DNA of 64,000 nucleotides, taken from assembly GCF_015687155.1 (NCBI RefSeq), contig NZ_JADPQF010000001.1, forward strand, positions 186,001 to 250,000, written 5' to 3'. This DNA is from Aliikangiella sp. G2MR2-5. Lineage in GTDB: Bacteria; Pseudomonadota; Gammaproteobacteria; Enterobacterales; Kangiellaceae. Position 1 is the first letter of the stretch. Each line of letters opens with the position of its first letter. Position numbers and translations under genes: made by a program. This document shows, in pieces, positions 53,824 through 63,370 of the stretch. A model generated the notes under the pieces. It saw only the letters and a list, made by a program, of their open reading frames with translations. It did not search any database and had not been told where the DNA came from.

Positions 53824-54891
53824 ATGGGTATGAAAGAGCCTGGCAAGCGAATTGTTATTGATGGTTGTGAAATTGGTGAAGGCGTTCCTCCCTACATCGT
53901 AGCCGAGCTTTCCGCAAATCATAATGGAGAAATTGAAAATGCTTTTAAAATAATAGAGCATGCCAAGCTTGCTGGTGCAAACGCTATTAAAATTCAAACA
54001 TATAGGCCGGACACTATTACTGTTAAGTGTGATAAACCCGATTTTCAGATAAATAGCGGGCTCTGGAGAGGCAAGTCATTATATGATTTGTACGAATGGG
54101 CTCATACACCGTGGGAATGGCATCAGGATTTATTTGATAGAGCTCGTCAACTTGATATTACAATATTCAGTTCGCCGTTCGACAATACGGCTGTTGATTT
54201 GCTTGAAGATCTTAATGCGCCCGCATACAAAATAGCATCCTTCGAAGCGATAGATTTGCCTTTGATTCGCTACGTTGCGTCAACCAGAAAACCAATGATA
54301 ATCTCAACCGGCATGGCTAACGATTCTGAGATTGAAGAAGCAATAGATGTGGCCAAACAAGCGGGGTGTGAGCAGCTTGTGGTTCTTCATTGTGTGAGTG
54401 GATATCCTGCTGCACCTGAAGACTACAATTTGAGAACGATAGCTGACATGGCTGAACGATTTGGTGTTTTGACAGGACTGTCCGATCACACGCTGAGTAA
54501 TACTACAGCGATAACTGCAGTAGCTCTAGGTGCATGCTTGATAGAAAAACACGTTACACTTGATCGCAGTGGTGGAGGGCCTGATGATAGTTTTTCTCTG
54601 CAGCCTGAAGAGCTTAGGCAGCTATGTGAAGATAGTTGTATAGCTTGGAGTGCATTAGGGAAAATTAGCTATGAATGTAAAAAGAGTGAAAAAGAAAACT
54701 TAAAGTTTCGTCGCTCTCTCTATTTTATCAAGAACGCGAAAGCTGGCGAAAAGATTACCTTAGAAAATGTTAAAAGTATTCGTCCAGGATATGGGTTGCC
54801 GCCCAAATATCTAGATGAAATCCTGGGGAAAACTTTGAGTAAAGATGTTGAGTTTGGGCAAGCAGTGACCTGGAATTGCATTGGTAAGTAA
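53824..54891 (+). CDS. pseI: Pseudaminic acid synthase
   Basis: A 355-residue NeuB-family synthase that condenses the free trideoxy sugar with PEP. TIM-barrel motifs VAELSANHNGEIENAFKIIEHAKLAGANAIKIQTY, MIISTGMANDSEIEEA, GLSDHTLSNTTAI and IEKHVTLDRSGGGPDDSFSL are clear. The C-terminal SAF antifreeze-like domain begins near residue 290 (RRSLYFIKNAKAGEKITLENVKSIRPGYGL). Last of the six core pse genes; the pathway is complete. Confidence 0.96.
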   Translation: MGMKEPGKRIVIDGCEIGEGVPPYIVAELSANHNGEIENAFKIIEHAKLAGANAIKIQTYRPDTITVKCDKPDFQINSGLWRGKSLYDLYEWAHTPWEWHQDLFDRARQLDITIFSSPFDNTAVDLLEDLNAPAYKIASFEAIDLPLIRYVASTRKPMIISTGMANDSEIEEAIDVAKQAGCEQLVVLHCVSGYPAAPEDYNLRTIADMAERFGVLTGLSDHTLSNTTAITAVALGACLIEKHVTLDRSGGGPDDSFSLQPEELRQLCEDSCIAWSALGKISYECKKSEKENLKFRRSLYFIKNAKAGEKITLENVKSIRPGYGLPPKYLDEILGKTLSKDVEFGQAVTWNCIGK

Positions 54892-54935
54892 ACTTACTAC
54901 CGTCATTTTGCAATAGAATATAGAGAAGCTGATTT

Positions 54936-55559
54936 ATGGGATATAAAACTGAACAAGAAATATTTTGGGCTGGTGATTTTGGCGATGAATATGCGCTTAG
55001 AAATGAAAGTGAAACCATAGTTGCATCTAATACTATGCTGTTCAGTAAAGTACTTTCTGCTACAGAAAAGATAGAATCAATAATCGAATTTGGTGCAAAT
55101 ATTGGAATGAATCTGCGGGCATTACAGCATTTACTTCCTAATGTACGAGCGTCAGCAATAGAAATAAACCAAAAAGCTGCCGACAGGTTAAGAGAGTTAA
55201 ATGACATTGAAGTCTATCAGACATCAATTCTTGAGTATCAACCTGTCGATCTTTTTGATCTGGTATTAATCAAAGGAGTATTGATTCATATAAATCCGGA
55301 CGAACTTCCTTCTGTGTACGACAAGTTGTTTGCCTCTACTCGTAGATATCTGTTGGTAGCCGAATACTATAATCCTTCACCTGTTTCGGTCGACTATCGA
55401 AATAATAAAGACCGGTTATTTAAAAGAGATTTTGCAGGAGAGCTGTTGGACAGATTTAATAGCTTGAGACTTTTGGATTACGGCTTTTGCTATCATCGTG
55501 ATAATCAATTTCCGCTGGATGATATTACCTGGTTTTTACTGGAAAAGGAGAAGAACTAA
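54936..55559 (+). CDS. Pseudaminic acid biosynthesis-associated methyltransferase
   Basis: A 207-residue class I SAM methyltransferase. The SAM motif is IIEFGANIGMNLRALQHLLPNVRASAIEINQKAADRL (about 48-85), followed by FDLVLIKGVLIHINPDEL. The opening MGYKTEQEIFWAGDFGDEYALRNE and AEYYNPSPVSVDYR are typical of the pse-associated methylase family. It probably methylates the sugar or its precursor. It follows pseI by 44 bases. Confidence 0.87.
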   Translation: MGYKTEQEIFWAGDFGDEYALRNESETIVASNTMLFSKVLSATEKIESIIEFGANIGMNLRALQHLLPNVRASAIEINQKAADRLRELNDIEVYQTSILEYQPVDLFDLVLIKGVLIHINPDELPSVYDKLFASTRRYLLVAEYYNPSPVSVDYRNNKDRLFKRDFAGELLDRFNSLRLLDYGFCYHRDNQFPLDDITWFLLEKEKN

Positions 55560-55779
55560 ATTTTTCATATAAACTCCAAATAAATCAACATATTAGCAAT
55601 ATTTATCCCTTTTATACTCAGATTTATCAGCTATTATCCTGGTCAATTTTTGACGCTTTTTATAATGTAATGACAAATCTTTGACAAACTCCGATTCCTC
55701 TACTAGATCTTATTAAGGGCCAAAATGCCAATAATTATAGGGTCACAATTGAAGCGGTAATCGGGGTTAGTTCAGTCCA
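55560..55779. other. Intergenic region upstream of flrA
   Basis: An AT-rich gap of 220 bases. No sigma-54 or sigma-28 site is visible, so flrA is probably read from a sigma-70 promoter, as is usual for the master regulator. TTGACA at 55681-55686 with TAGATC 17 bases later is a weak candidate. Confidence 0.35.
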
Positions 55780-57234
55780 ATGACAGAAAATAAAAAACTT
55801 CTAATCATCGAAGACAATATGGAACGTTGTCACGACCTAAAGACGATCTTCGAATTTATTGGAGAATCTTGTCTGGAAACCAGTAGCAAAGACTGGAAAA
55901 ATGTTCTGCTTGAGTCAGAGCAATACGTTGGCGTGCTCTTGGGAAGTCTCGACGAATATCATAGTGTAGCTGAACTTATTAATGAAATTATTGCTGTTGA
56001 TGAAACAATGCCGGTGATTTTACTGGATGATGTACCAATGTCCGGAGGAATTTCTAACAAGCTATCACAGCAGATTGTTGGAAGAATTGAATGGCCGTTA
56101 AAACATAATCAAGTACTTGAAGCCATTCACTCCTGTCAATATTGTCGTGATAATCAGCATGCTTTTAATGAACACAACAAATCGCTTGAGTTATTCAGAA
56201 GTATGGTAGGAAAGAGTAATGCCATGCAGGGGATTCGGCGCTTAATCGAACAAGTTGCTACCACAGACGCAAGTGTTCTTATTCTTGGAGAGTCGGGTAC
56301 TGGAAAAGAAGTTGCTGCTAGAAACCTTCATTATCTATCAAATCGTTCTGACAAGCCATTTGTGCCAATAAATTGCGGTGCTATACCTGGGGAGTTGTTA
56401 GAAAGCGAGCTATTCGGTCATGAAAAAGGCGCTTTCACCGGCGCTCTCACTGCTAGAAAAGGACGCTTTGAGTTAGCCCAGGGAGGAACTATATTTCTTG
56501 ATGAAATAGGTGACATGCCACTTCCGATGCAAGTAAAGCTATTACGTGTTTTACAAGAGCGAACCTTCGAAAGAGTTGGCAGCAATCAGTCCATTAAATG
56601 CGATGTGAGAATTATTGCTGCCACCCACAGACATTTGGAAACTGAGGTCAAGGAAAATCGATTCAGAGAAGATCTATTCTATCGTCTCAATGTGTTTCCT
56701 ATCGAAATGCCTGCGTTAAAAAACAGAGCCGAAGATATACCTTTATTGATTAATGAGCTGGTTGCCAGGCTGGAAAATGACAAACGTGGCTCGGTTAGAT
56801 TGAGTCCCAATGCGATTCAGTCTTTAATGCAGTGTGACTGGCCGGGCAATGTACGCGAGCTAGCAAATTTGATTGAAAGACTTTGTATTCTTTACCCGTA
56901 TGGTGTTGTTGACATAAAAGACTTGCCGTCAGAGTACCAAAAGAATGACGGCGTTGATTCCTATCCTCAGCCAAACCTGGCAGACCGACGATCCAGAATT
57001 TCTAAAGAAAAAGAAGAAGACAAAGCGCCCAGAGCTGCTCCAGCGCCAATAACCAACCTTCCTGAAAACGGCGTTAATTTGAAGGAATTCGTTGCTAAAT
57101 TGGAAATATCTTATATCGAGCTGGCTTTGGCTGAAGAAGACTGGGTCGTTGCTCGAGCTGCCAAGCGACTTGGAATGCGTCGTACTACTTTGGTAGAGAA
57201 AATGCGAAAGTATGATTTACAAAAGGCAAGCTAA
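55780..57234 (+). CDS. flrA: Sigma-54-dependent flagellar master regulator FlrA/FleQ
   Basis: A 484-residue enhancer-binding protein. The N-terminal FleQ-type receiver-like domain (about 1-120) lacks the phospho-acceptor Asp ([10 protein letters not shown]), as in FleQ/FlrA. The AAA+ domain (about 145-380) has Walker A GESGTGKE, the sigma-54 loop EKGAFTGAL, Walker [12 protein letters not shown] and the [20 protein letters not shown] and [10 protein letters not shown] motifs. A Fis-type HTH ends the protein (about 440-482). It should activate early flagellar genes including flrBC and can respond to c-di-GMP in relatives. Confidence 0.94.
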   Translation: MTENKKLLIIEDNMERCHDLKTIFEFIGESCLETSSKDWKNVLLESEQYVGVLLGSLDEYHSVAELINEIIAVDETMPVILLDDVPMSGGISNKLSQQIVGRIEWPLKHNQVLEAIHSCQYCRDNQHAFNEHNKSLELFRSMVGKSNAMQGIRRLIEQVATTDASVLILGESGTGKEVAARNLHYLSNRSDKPFVPINCGAIPGELLESELFGHEKGAFTGALTARKGRFELAQGGTIFLDEIGDMPLPMQVKLLRVLQERTFERVGSNQSIKCDVRIIAATHRHLETEVKENRFREDLFYRLNVFPIEMPALKNRAEDIPLLINELVARLENDKRGSVRLSPNAIQSLMQCDWPGNVRELANLIERLCILYPYGVVDIKDLPSEYQKNDGVDSYPQPNLADRRSRISKEKEEDKAPRAAPAPITNLPENGVNLKEFVAKLEISYIELALAEEDWVVARAAKRLGMRRTTLVEKMRKYDLQKAS

Positions 57235-57266
57235 TCCAATTCCACTGATTTCCATCACTGAATATT

Positions 57267-57310
57267 AATTTCCGAATGCTCCGGAAATTAGCGCCACTAT
57301 ATTGGCGCTA
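57267..57310 (+). terminator. Tandem hairpins after flrA
   Basis: First stem AATTTCCG (57267-57274) / CGGAAATT (57282-57289); second TAGCGCCA (57289-57296) / TGGCGCTA (57303-57310). Both are perfect 8-bp stems and share one base. T-rich sequence follows near 57322. Confidence 0.65.
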
Positions 57311-57366
57311 AGCGCACAGTCTTTTATTTAAATCTTTAACTCTTTGAAAAATAAATGAAACAAAAA

Positions 57367-57384
57367 TAGGCACATTACTTGCTT
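57367..57384 (+). promoter_or_regulatory. Sigma-54 promoter of flrBC
   Basis: TAGGCACATTACTTGCTT: GG 57369-57370 and GC 57381-57382 with 10 bases between. Start near 57394, about 69 bases before flrB. FlrA-dependent transcription of flrBC is established in Vibrio cholerae. Confidence 0.75.
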
Positions 57385-57462
57385 TATCTTAATTAAGACT
57401 TTTATGTCGCTAATAATTTGACACTTGTTAGTCGACATGAATAAAGCTATTGCGAGGTTAAG

Positions 57463-58791
57463 ATGCCACAAACAAGTCATCGAAGTTGTCTATCACAAAG
57501 CTCAGGTTGTTCTCCTGAAATGGCGTTCAATAAAAATGAGTTGAACAAGAATAATCCACAGCTAGCGACAGTGATGTCTCAACTTAATAAACTGTCGCAG
57601 TCATTCATGCACTCATATAAGGATTTGGAAGGTCAGGTTGTTGAGTTGAGTGACCAGCTTCACAGTGAGTCACAGGAAAAACAGTTTGCGATAAAAGAAA
57701 AGCAACTGCTGTTAGACGAAAAAATAAAGTTATCCGATAGATTACAAAATTTGCTGGCAATTATGCCTGCAGGTGTTGTCGTACTTGATGGTGATGGACA
57801 GGTTAAGGATTGTAATGCGATGGCGGTCGATCTCCTGGGGCGCCCTCTTTTGGGGGAACTATGGGTCTCTGTTATCAATCGTGCTTTTGCACCTCAGGCA
57901 GACGATGGACATCAGATTTCGTTACGCGATGGACGAAAAATCCATATAGAAACAAAAGCGCTAGATACCGAACCTGGCCAGTTAGTTTTATTGACTGATA
58001 TGACCAAAACCAGACAGTTGCAAGCAGAACTGAGTCAGCAACAAAAACTTTCAAGCATGGGAAAAATGATTGCTTTTCTTGCACATCAAATTCGCACACC
58101 TCTGTCAGCTGCGATCCTGTATGGTTCCCATTTGTCCAGTCAAGCAATCGAAAGTGGGACCAGAAAGGAGTTCAGTGAGAATCTAATGGAAAGACTCAGA
58201 TACATGGAACGACAAATCACAGATATGTTGAACTTTGTTAAGGGAGAAAGAAAAGAAAAACAAACGATTGCAATGAATGAATTGCGAGAGCTATTGGAAA
58301 AGATTGTTAGCACTTTACCTGATTTTGTTTCGGTAGATACAAATACAAAAAAACTCAACGAAGTGAATCTCATCGCTGATGTCGATGCCTTGGTGGGGGC
58401 AATTAGCAATTTACTTGAAAATGCCTGCCAGGCTTGTGATGGAATTAAAGATCCAAAAGTCAAACTGGAACTAAAAAAAGAGAATAATCACATAGTCATC
58501 AGGGTCAGTGATAACGGATGTGGAATTAGTGATGAGCTTCAGGGCAGAGTTTTTGAACCATTTTGTACAACAAAATCCAGTGGCAATGGTTTGGGATTAG
58601 CAATCGTTCATGGAGTGGTAATCGAACACGGTGGAAAAATCTCGGTTGAATCCAGCCAAGGCAAAGGAACTTGTTTCACCATTCTTCTGCCAGCAAAAAA
58701 TATATCAGAAGATATGCATCCAGCTAATAGCCATCAAGTTACAAGTCAACCAAACACTCTATATCCTCAGGAGGTCGCCAATGAACTCTAA
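57463..58791 (+). CDS. flrB: Flagellar sensor histidine kinase FlrB/FleS
   Basis: A 442-residue cytoplasmic histidine kinase without transmembrane segments. A coiled coil (about 45-95) leads to a PAS-like domain (about 95-180; LLAIMPAGVVVLDGDGQVKDCNAMAVDLLG), HisKA with FLAHQIRTPLSAAILYG (His near 208) and HATPase with LLENACQACDG, VSDNGCGIS and GNGLGLAIVHGV. It phosphorylates FlrC. The end overlaps flrC by 11 bases. Confidence 0.93.
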   Translation: MPQTSHRSCLSQSSGCSPEMAFNKNELNKNNPQLATVMSQLNKLSQSFMHSYKDLEGQVVELSDQLHSESQEKQFAIKEKQLLLDEKIKLSDRLQNLLAIMPAGVVVLDGDGQVKDCNAMAVDLLGRPLLGELWVSVINRAFAPQADDGHQISLRDGRKIHIETKALDTEPGQLVLLTDMTKTRQLQAELSQQQKLSSMGKMIAFLAHQIRTPLSAAILYGSHLSSQAIESGTRKEFSENLMERLRYMERQITDMLNFVKGERKEKQTIAMNELRELLEKIVSTLPDFVSVDTNTKKLNEVNLIADVDALVGAISNLLENACQACDGIKDPKVKLELKKENNHIVIRVSDNGCGISDELQGRVFEPFCTTKSSGNGLGLAIVHGVVIEHGGKISVESSQGKGTCFTILLPAKNISEDMHPANSHQVTSQPNTLYPQEVANEL

Positions 58792-60136
58792 TGTTTTAAT
58801 TGTAGAGGACGATTCGGCGCTGAGAGAAGCCTTATCTGCCAGTTTGAAAATCAGTGGTTTTAATACTGAAGCGGCGGATTCTGCAGAAATGGCTTTGTCT
58901 TTGTTAAATGATAAATATATTCCAGATATGGTAGTAACGGATATTCAGATGGGTAAAATGAGTGGTATTGAGCTACTTAAAAATCTGCGAAAGAATAATT
59001 CCGATATTCCCGTAATTCTCATGACTGCGTATGGCGATGTTAGCGATGCTGTAGATGCGATGAAGCATGGCGCCTGCGACTACTTACAGAAACCTTTTGA
59101 AGCGAAAGAGCTAACCCAGCTTATCGAAAGCTATTTGCCAAGATTTGAAGATGAGCAAGTTATAGTAAAAGATCCTGCTAGCGTTGAACTATACGACTAT
59201 GCCAGAAGAATCGCGCAAACTGATTCAAATGTATTACTTTCTGGACCAAGCGGTGCCGGGAAGGAAGTCATGGCCAAGTTTATTCACTCAAGTTCATCTC
59301 GAAAGGAACGACCTTTTATTGCAATAAATTGTGCAGCTATTCCTGAAAATATGCTTGAAGCCACTTTGTTTGGGTATGAGAAAGGCGCATTTACCGGAGC
59401 GCATCAGTCCAGCGCTGGGAAGTTTGAGCAAGCTCAGTCGGGAACGCTTCTGCTAGACGAAATTTCTGAAATGGATTTGTCTCTACAGGCGAAATTATTG
59501 CGTGTTATTCAAGAAAAAGAAGTGGAGAGAATTGGTGGAAAGAAAACAATACCTCTGGACGTCCGAATCGTTGCAACAACCAACAGAAACCTTAAACATG
59601 AAGTTGAAAGGAAACGTTTTCGAGAAGATCTGTACTATCGCTTAAATGTTTTTCCGATTAAATGTCTTGCTCTCAGTGAACGTCCGCAGGATATCATTCC
59701 TCTCGCAGAATATTTGCTGAATAACAACTCTTTTGTTTCAAGTCGTGGAGGGTTGGTACTTTCCAATGAGGCAAAAGCAAAGCTGGTCTCTTATCCGTGG
59801 CCTGGAAATGTTCGTGAATTAGATAACCTGATGCAGCGAGTGGCTGTGCTGACTCAGGGAAACGCTGTTAAAGCCGCTGATATCCAGTTTGAGAACGAAA
59901 CAGAAAGTCAAACAGCATTTAACGAGGAATCGTGCACAATACCTGACGAAAACACTCTGGGAAATAATGTGCAACATCACGAGTTTCAGCTAATTATTGA
60001 AGCGCTAGAGAAATATAACGGAAAGAAGAAAGATGTTGCTGAAGCTTTGAAGGTTAGTCCTCGAACTTTGAGATACAAGTTAGCTCGAATGAGAGAGCTG
60101 GGATATTGCATTCCGTCAAAAGGAGAATGCGCATGA
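58781..60136 (+). CDS. flrC: Sigma-54-dependent flagellar response regulator FlrC/FleR
   Basis: A 451-residue NtrC-type activator. Receiver domain (1-120) with phospho-acceptor Asp54 in VVTDIQMGKMSG, AAA+ domain (about 145-370) with [29 protein letters not shown] and PGNVRELDNL, and a Fis-type HTH (about 405-445; KKKDVAEALKVSPRTLRYKLARM). I chose ATG 58781, which follows AGGAGG; the open frame upstream lies inside flrB. It should activate the mid-class sigma-54 genes. Confidence 0.95.
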   Translation: MNSNVLIVEDDSALREALSASLKISGFNTEAADSAEMALSLLNDKYIPDMVVTDIQMGKMSGIELLKNLRKNNSDIPVILMTAYGDVSDAVDAMKHGACDYLQKPFEAKELTQLIESYLPRFEDEQVIVKDPASVELYDYARRIAQTDSNVLLSGPSGAGKEVMAKFIHSSSSRKERPFIAINCAAIPENMLEATLFGYEKGAFTGAHQSSAGKFEQAQSGTLLLDEISEMDLSLQAKLLRVIQEKEVERIGGKKTIPLDVRIVATTNRNLKHEVERKRFREDLYYRLNVFPIKCLALSERPQDIIPLAEYLLNNNSFVSSRGGLVLSNEAKAKLVSYPWPGNVRELDNLMQRVAVLTQGNAVKAADIQFENETESQTAFNEESCTIPDENTLGNNVQHHEFQLIIEALEKYNGKKKDVAEALKVSPRTLRYKLARMRELGYCIPSKGECA

Positions 60137-60471
60137 AAGTTAATGTGACTCAACAACAGCTACAGGCACAGTTACAACGTTTGAACCGGCTAGCCCAGTC
60201 AGGAGCTAATCAGGGGGTCAATCAGGCCAAATCAACCGCTACACCTGGTGGCCAGTTCGGAAACCTATTGACCAGCGCTATCAATACGGTAAATCAATAT
60301 CAAGCTGAATCAGCACAGGCAGCAAGACAGATTGAGGCTGGTGATGGTGGAACTAGTCTGGTAAAGGCAGTTATTGCTTCACAAAAAGCAAATGTTGCTT
60401 TTCAAGCGACAGTTCAGGTTAGAAACAAAGTTGTTTCTGCCTATCAAGATATAATGAATATGCCTATCTAG
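60133..60471 (+). CDS. fliE: Flagellar hook-basal body complex protein FliE
   Basis: A 112-residue adaptor between the MS ring and rod. The C-terminal helix pattern SLVKAVIASQKANVAFQATVQVRNKVVSAYQDIMNMPI is the FliE signature. Start is ATG 60133, overlapping the flrC stop (ATGA) with AGGAG seven bases before, so fliE is translationally linked to flrC. Longer starts are not supported. Confidence 0.94.
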   Translation: MKVNVTQQQLQAQLQRLNRLAQSGANQGVNQAKSTATPGGQFGNLLTSAINTVNQYQAESAQAARQIEAGDGGTSLVKAVIASQKANVAFQATVQVRNKVVSAYQDIMNMPI

Positions 60472-60617
60472 TGCAACATTGTTAATGTGCCGGAATGGAA
60501 GACTTGTCATTATTCATTATAACTACAAAAATCAATTTGCTTAGTCCTAATTGGATACTTTGTTAACGAAAATATCAATGAGAACTAAAATAGTATTAGC
60601 AGCTGGAGATAATTAAA

Positions 60618-62318
60618 TTGGCTGAAGCAACTTCGACAGATTTGATGCAGGTTGAACAGGAAGCTTCGTCTGAAACTTCTAGCGAGGGTATTTTACCCGG
60701 AATGACCAGCCTTGCGCCCCTGAAGCAGATCGGTATTCTCGTGGCAATTGCAGCGAGTATCGCTCTCGGTGTATTTATCGCTTTATGGTCTAAAGAGCCT
60801 CCTATGCGGCCATTAAGCTCTTTAGCCCCAGAAGCCTCAATGGACGTTATTAACTATCTCGAACAACAAGACATTACCTATCGAGTAGATGCCAATGGCA
60901 AAATTCTTGTTCCGCAAAAAAAGTATAAAAGACTTCAAATCGAATTAGGCGCTCAAGGTATTGTTATTGAAGACCAATCGGAAGATCCTTATCTGAAGAA
61001 AGACTCTGGGTTTGGTGTTTCTCAAAGAATGGAAAAAGCCAGACTTCTTAGAAATCAGGAGTTGCAATTAACAAATACACTTAATCAGTTTAATGGTGTG
61101 AGAAGTGCCAAGGTTCATCTGGCAATTCCTAAAGAGTCATCGTTTATTAAAAATCGTAAAAAGCCTAGTGCTTCTGTTTTATTAAATCTGTATACCCGTG
61201 GAGGACTTTCCGAAGAACAAGTAGACGCGATGGTGGATTTAGTCTCGGGCAGTATTCCAAATCTGGATAGAAATAGAGTGACAATCACGGACCAGTTTGG
61301 TCGTTTGTATCATTCCGGTTCCATGGAAACTTCATCACGCCAATCAAGCAAAGAACTCAAAGTCATCAAAGAGCGACGCGATGATATTAAAAGCCGCATT
61401 GAAGAAATATTGACGCCCATAGTAGGACTCGGTGGATACACCGTCCAAGTTAATGTAGATATGGACTTCACCAAAAAAGAGCAGACTCAACAAATCTTTA
61501 ATCCTGACCTACCTGCGGTCAGAAGTGAGAGAACGATTGATGACTCTCGTGGTGATTTGTCAGCTATAGGTGTACCTGGTGCGTTAAGTAATCAACCTCC
61601 TGGAGCAGCAAGTATTCCGACAAATACTAATAACGCTCAGGCAAATGATAATAGTCAAAATGCTTCAGCAAATCGTCGGCTGGAAGCGGAAAGAAATTAT
61701 GATTTGGACACCACAATTAGTCATATCTTGCCACAAGTAGGAATAATTAAAAGAATCAGTGTTTCGGTAGGATTAGATTATATTGATGATCCAGATAATC
61801 AAGGTCAAAAAATGGCTCGCAGTAATTTGGAGTTAGAGAGAATTCAGAGATTAATTCAAGCTGCTGTTGGCTTTAATCCACAACGTGGAGATTTAGTTAG
61901 CGTTGAATCATTCCCTTTTATTCAAGGGGAAACATTACCGGAACCAGAGCCTCTTCCTTTTTACGAGCAGGAATTATTTCAAACATTACTTAAACCTGCC
62001 ATTGGTTTACTGCTAGGTCTGATTTTGATATTCGCTGTACTAAAACCAACTCTCAAAAGATTGTCAACAGTACCTAGCACTGGTGGAGGCAAAGATTTTG
62101 CGGAATTTGGCGGTTTCGACTCTGATGGTCTCAGCGCTGCTGCCGATCTAAGTGGACTGGCAGATGATCAGGTTGTGCTTGCTGGGCATGACAACCTTGA
62201 GCTTCCTCCACCAACAGTTGGAGAAGTGAAAAAACTTCAACAAGCAAAAGGTGTTGTCTCGAATAATCCGACTCTTGTTGCCCAACTGGTTAAAAACTGG
62301 ATAGAAGAAAATGACTGA
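60618..62318 (+). CDS. fliF: Flagellar MS-ring protein FliF
   Basis: A 566-residue membrane ring protein. First transmembrane helix about 38-56, then the ring-building domains (MRPLSSLAPEASMDVINYLEQQDITYRVDANGKILVPQ; RMEKARLLRNQELQLTNTLNQFNGVRSAKVHLAIPKESSFIKNRKKPSASVLL), a Pro/Asn/Ser-rich insertion (about 300-350), second transmembrane helix about 455-475 and a C-terminal FliG-binding tail. Start is TTG at 60618 after GGAG; no ATG is better placed. 146 bases after fliE. Confidence 0.94.
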   Translation: MAEATSTDLMQVEQEASSETSSEGILPGMTSLAPLKQIGILVAIAASIALGVFIALWSKEPPMRPLSSLAPEASMDVINYLEQQDITYRVDANGKILVPQKKYKRLQIELGAQGIVIEDQSEDPYLKKDSGFGVSQRMEKARLLRNQELQLTNTLNQFNGVRSAKVHLAIPKESSFIKNRKKPSASVLLNLYTRGGLSEEQVDAMVDLVSGSIPNLDRNRVTITDQFGRLYHSGSMETSSRQSSKELKVIKERRDDIKSRIEEILTPIVGLGGYTVQVNVDMDFTKKEQTQQIFNPDLPAVRSERTIDDSRGDLSAIGVPGALSNQPPGAASIPTNTNNAQANDNSQNASANRRLEAERNYDLDTTISHILPQVGIIKRISVSVGLDYIDDPDNQGQKMARSNLELERIQRLIQAAVGFNPQRGDLVSVESFPFIQGETLPEPEPLPFYEQELFQTLLKPAIGLLLGLILIFAVLKPTLKRLSTVPSTGGGKDFAEFGGFDSDGLSAAADLSGLADDQVVLAGHDNLELPPPTVGEVKKLQQAKGVVSNNPTLVAQLVKNWIEEND

Positions 62319-63333
62319 GGAAGAAAACAAGAAAAAAGAAATGAAGATGAGCGGCATAGACAAAGCCGCTATTCTATTGCTTTCTCTTGGCGAAGAAACT
62401 GCGGCAGAAGTTTTAAAGCACATGGGACCTAAAGAGGTACAGGTTTTAGGTATGCAAATGGCTTCTTTGAAGAATATAGGAAAGGGAGCTGTCGAGTACG
62501 TTGTCGATGAATTTCTGGATGCCGTCGAAGAGCAAACCGGCATTGGAATTGGTACCGAAGATTATATTCGTAGTACTTTAAAGTCGGCACTAGGAGACGA
62601 TAAGGCGGGCGCCTTAATTGACAGAATTCTAGCAGGCGCCAATACCAAAGGTTTGGATACTTTAAAATGGATGGATGCTCGGTCCGTGGCTGATGTAATC
62701 AGGTTTGAACATCCTCAGATTCAGTCAATAGTCCTCTCTTATCTGGATCCTGATCAATCTGCGGATGTTTTATCCTTGCTTCCTGAAAAAGTTCGAGTTG
62801 ATCTTGCACTTAGAATTTCTGCTCTTGAAGCCATTCAACCTGATGCGCTTCAGGAGTTGAACGACATTATGGAAAAGCAGTTCACAGGAAGTGGCTCGAC
62901 TCAGTCAAGACAAATCGGCGGAGTGAAAAAAGTAGCTGATATTATGAACTTTATGGATGGCGCCAATGAAGCCTTAATTATGGACTCAATAAAGGAAACG
63001 GATGAGGACCTGGCGCAACAGATCGAAGACTTGATGTTTGTTTTTGATAATCTGGTTGATGTAGATGACCGAGGTATCCAGTCACTATTGCGAGAAATTT
63101 CTACTGATACATTAGTTGTTGCGCTAAAAGCTTGTGATGAAGAAATTAAGGAAAAGATTTTCAAAAATATGTCAAAACGTGCTGCTGAGTTAATGCGTGA
63201 TGATCTTGAAGCTATGGGGCCGGTTAAACTGAGTGAAGTCGAAGCTGCTCAAAAGGAAATTCTGACAGTCGCCAGGAGAATGGCTGACGCTGGAGAAATT
63301 GTGCTCGGTGGAAGCGGTGAAGAAATGGTTTAA
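62311..63333 (+). CDS. fliG: Flagellar motor switch protein FliG
   Basis: A 340-residue switch protein of the C ring. The N-terminal FliF-binding region (MSGIDKAAILLLSLGEETAAEVLKHMGPKEVQVLG), the EHPQ motif (VIRFEHPQIQSIVLSYL, about 130) and the C-terminal torque domain with charged ridge helix (SMKRAAELMRDDLEAMGPVKLSEVEAAQKEI) are present. Starts 8 bases inside fliF. Confidence 0.96.
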   Translation: MTEEENKKKEMKMSGIDKAAILLLSLGEETAAEVLKHMGPKEVQVLGMQMASLKNIGKGAVEYVVDEFLDAVEEQTGIGIGTEDYIRSTLKSALGDDKAGALIDRILAGANTKGLDTLKWMDARSVADVIRFEHPQIQSIVLSYLDPDQSADVLSLLPEKVRVDLALRISALEAIQPDALQELNDIMEKQFTGSGSTQSRQIGGVKKVADIMNFMDGANEALIMDSIKETDEDLAQQIEDLMFVFDNLVDVDDRGIQSLLREISTDTLVVALKACDEEIKEKIFKNMSKRAAELMRDDLEAMGPVKLSEVEAAQKEILTVARRMADAGEIVLGGSGEEMV

Positions 63334-63370
63334 GCAGGCATCGAACGACGCTCGAGGAAAGTAAACATCT

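Noticed and set aside
58631-58780. Extended N-terminus of FlrC
   Set aside because: It overlaps flrB by 160 bases and the ATG at 58781 has a perfect AGGAGG and gives a standard receiver domain start.
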